Part shown: piece after piece, positions 62,449-64,000 of the stretch | Layout of the letters: every line of letters begins with the position of its first letter | Numbering within the stretch: the stretch's first letter is position 1 | Assembly: GCF_963667685.1 (NCBI RefSeq) | Contig: NZ_OY763931.1 | Location: 1,193,501-1,257,500, forward strand | Source: Maridesulfovibrio sp. | GTDB taxonomy: Bacteria > Desulfobacterota > Desulfovibrionia > Desulfovibrionales > Desulfovibrionaceae | Length of the DNA stretch: 64,000 bases | Direction of reading: 5' to 3' | Made by a program: the position numbers and the translations under genes | The notes under the pieces: generated by a model | The model's input: the letters and a program-made list of their open reading frames with translations, nothing else | Database searches by the model: none | What the model was told of the DNA's origin: nothing

Positions 62449-62564
62449 ATTTTCGATTTTCCCGGACACGGGAATATCAAGACTGTCTTTAGGTACAAAA
62501 TGGTTTCAGTGAGAACCACATGTTCTCACCAGCCCAAAGGGGCTTTATACCAATTCGCAACAAA

Positions 62565-62831
62565 TTACCAGCGTCTGGGACGTGGTTCGCGAGGACGGGC
62601 TTCGTTTACTTTCAAATTACGACCACCAAAATCAGTGCCATCAAGATTTTCGATAGCCTGAATCGCTCCTTCGTCTTCCATTTCAACAAAACCGAATCCA
62701 CGGGGGCGGCCGGTTTCACGGTCATTGATGAGTTTAACAGAAATAACTTCACCAAATTCTTCAAAAGCTGCCCTAACATCTTCCTCGGAAGAGTTCCAAG
62801 GAAGATTGCCCACGTAAATGTTCTTCGACAT
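62565..62831 (-). CDS. RRM-type RNA-binding protein
   Basis: The product has 88 residues from ATG 62831 (MSKNIYVGNLPWNSSEEDVRAAFEEFGEV). RNP2 (IYVGNL) and RNP1 (RGFGFVEM) are intact, and a short Arg/Pro tail ends REPRPRRW. Such small single-RRM proteins are common in Cyanobacteria and Deltaproteobacteria and act as RNA chaperones, often cold-induced. The preceding 250-bp leader shows no clear gene. Confidence 0.92.
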   Translation of the reverse strand: MSKNIYVGNLPWNSSEEDVRAAFEEFGEVISVKLINDRETGRPRGFGFVEMEDEGAIQAIENLDGTDFGGRNLKVNEARPREPRPRRW

Positions 62832-63037
62832 CTCAAAAAACTCCATAAATCGTTAGAACTTAAAACAAACCAGACTGCCGTACATGAACCTTAAAATTCC
62901 TACGACATTCGCTGATCTCAGAAACCCGCTGAGATAACCAGCCATCAACAAAATACCTATAAAGACAATCTATGATATTCGGCTGAAATCCGGTAGCCTA
63001 TATAGCCCCATACCCCACGAAGGATAAAAGAGCAATA

Positions 63038-63084
63038 GGCCCGCGCAAAAAAGGTTATTTAAGTTCTACTTTTTTACGCGGGCC
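63038..63084 (-). terminator. Terminator-like hairpin after ilvC
   Basis: GGCCCGCG (63038-63045) pairs with CGCGGGCC (63077-63084), extended by AAAAAAG/CTTTTTT on the inside to give a stem of about 16 bp. It lies about 25 bp after the ilvC stop on the minus strand. Confidence 0.75.
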
Positions 63085-63108
63085 AGAATATCAAAAAAGA
63101 GCGGGCAG

Positions 63109-64000
<892 letters not shown>

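Overview
The window looks like the chromosome of a marine sulfate-reducing Desulfovibrionaceae bacterium (Maridesulfovibrio-like). This is inferred from the gene content: hopanoid genes, a sodium/proton antiporter NhaB, a DUF169 + TauE/SafE sulfur-type operon, many cyclic-di-GMP and chemotaxis proteins, and long envelope operons. No 16S rRNA gene is present to fix the species. Layout from left to right. (1) 1-4.3 kb: an AT-rich accessory segment with a DUF6573-type protein and a large KAP-family P-loop NTPase, ending beside a tRNA-Arg(CCU) gene; this looks like the edge of a genomic island. (2) 4.7-8.2 kb: TetR regulator, squalene-hopene cyclase and an acyl-ACP thioesterase. (3) 8.4-15.3 kb: the translation operon thrS-infC-rpmI-rplT-pheS-pheT, in which infC starts at a rare ATA codon inside the end of thrS. 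(4) 15.5-19.7 kb: a second TetR with an outer-membrane barrel protein, a DUF4198/NikL-like periplasmic pair, and two small or unknown genes. (5) 19.7-25.7 kb: a compact phage-derived block on the minus strand with holin, terminase small and large subunits, portal and small accessory proteins, but no capsid, tail, lysin or integrase gene. (6) 26-31 kb: a PilJ-type chemotaxis receptor, an MDR dehydrogenase, the hopanoid-associated epimerase HpnA and a metallo-beta-lactamase-fold hydrolase. (7) 31-39 kb: an AT-rich control region with four TGTGAAA-type half sites, followed by DUF169, TauE/SafE exporter, a membrane protein, a PhnD-like binding protein, a sensor kinase and a degenerate PEP-synthase-like protein. 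(8) 39-50.5 kb: an eight-gene minus-strand envelope operon (secreted, LPP20/FlgT-like, TPR/SLH lipoprotein, AsmA-like, beta-helix lipoprotein and SpoIID-like proteins) whose joint function I do not recognise. (9) 50.9-59.1 kb: YajQ, a STAS protein, an unusual PTS EIIC-EAL fusion, a bacteriohemerythrin, a Cache-GAF-HD-GYP protein and a periplasmic coiled-coil protein. (10) 59.8-64 kb: nhaB with a long structured leader, trmO, infA, an RRM RNA-binding protein and the 3' part of ilvC, which runs off the right edge. How the parts work together: the shc and hpnA loci point to hopanoid-containing membranes. The 52-58 kb group combines cyclic-di-GMP hydrolysis (EAL, HD-GYP) with oxygen or nitric oxide sensing (hemerythrin). 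The 31-39 kb operon reads as a transport-and-sensing unit for a sulfur oxyanion or similar anion. The best candidates for an undescribed system are the eight-gene envelope operon, the capsid-less phage block, and the sulfur/anion operon with its multi-half-site control region.
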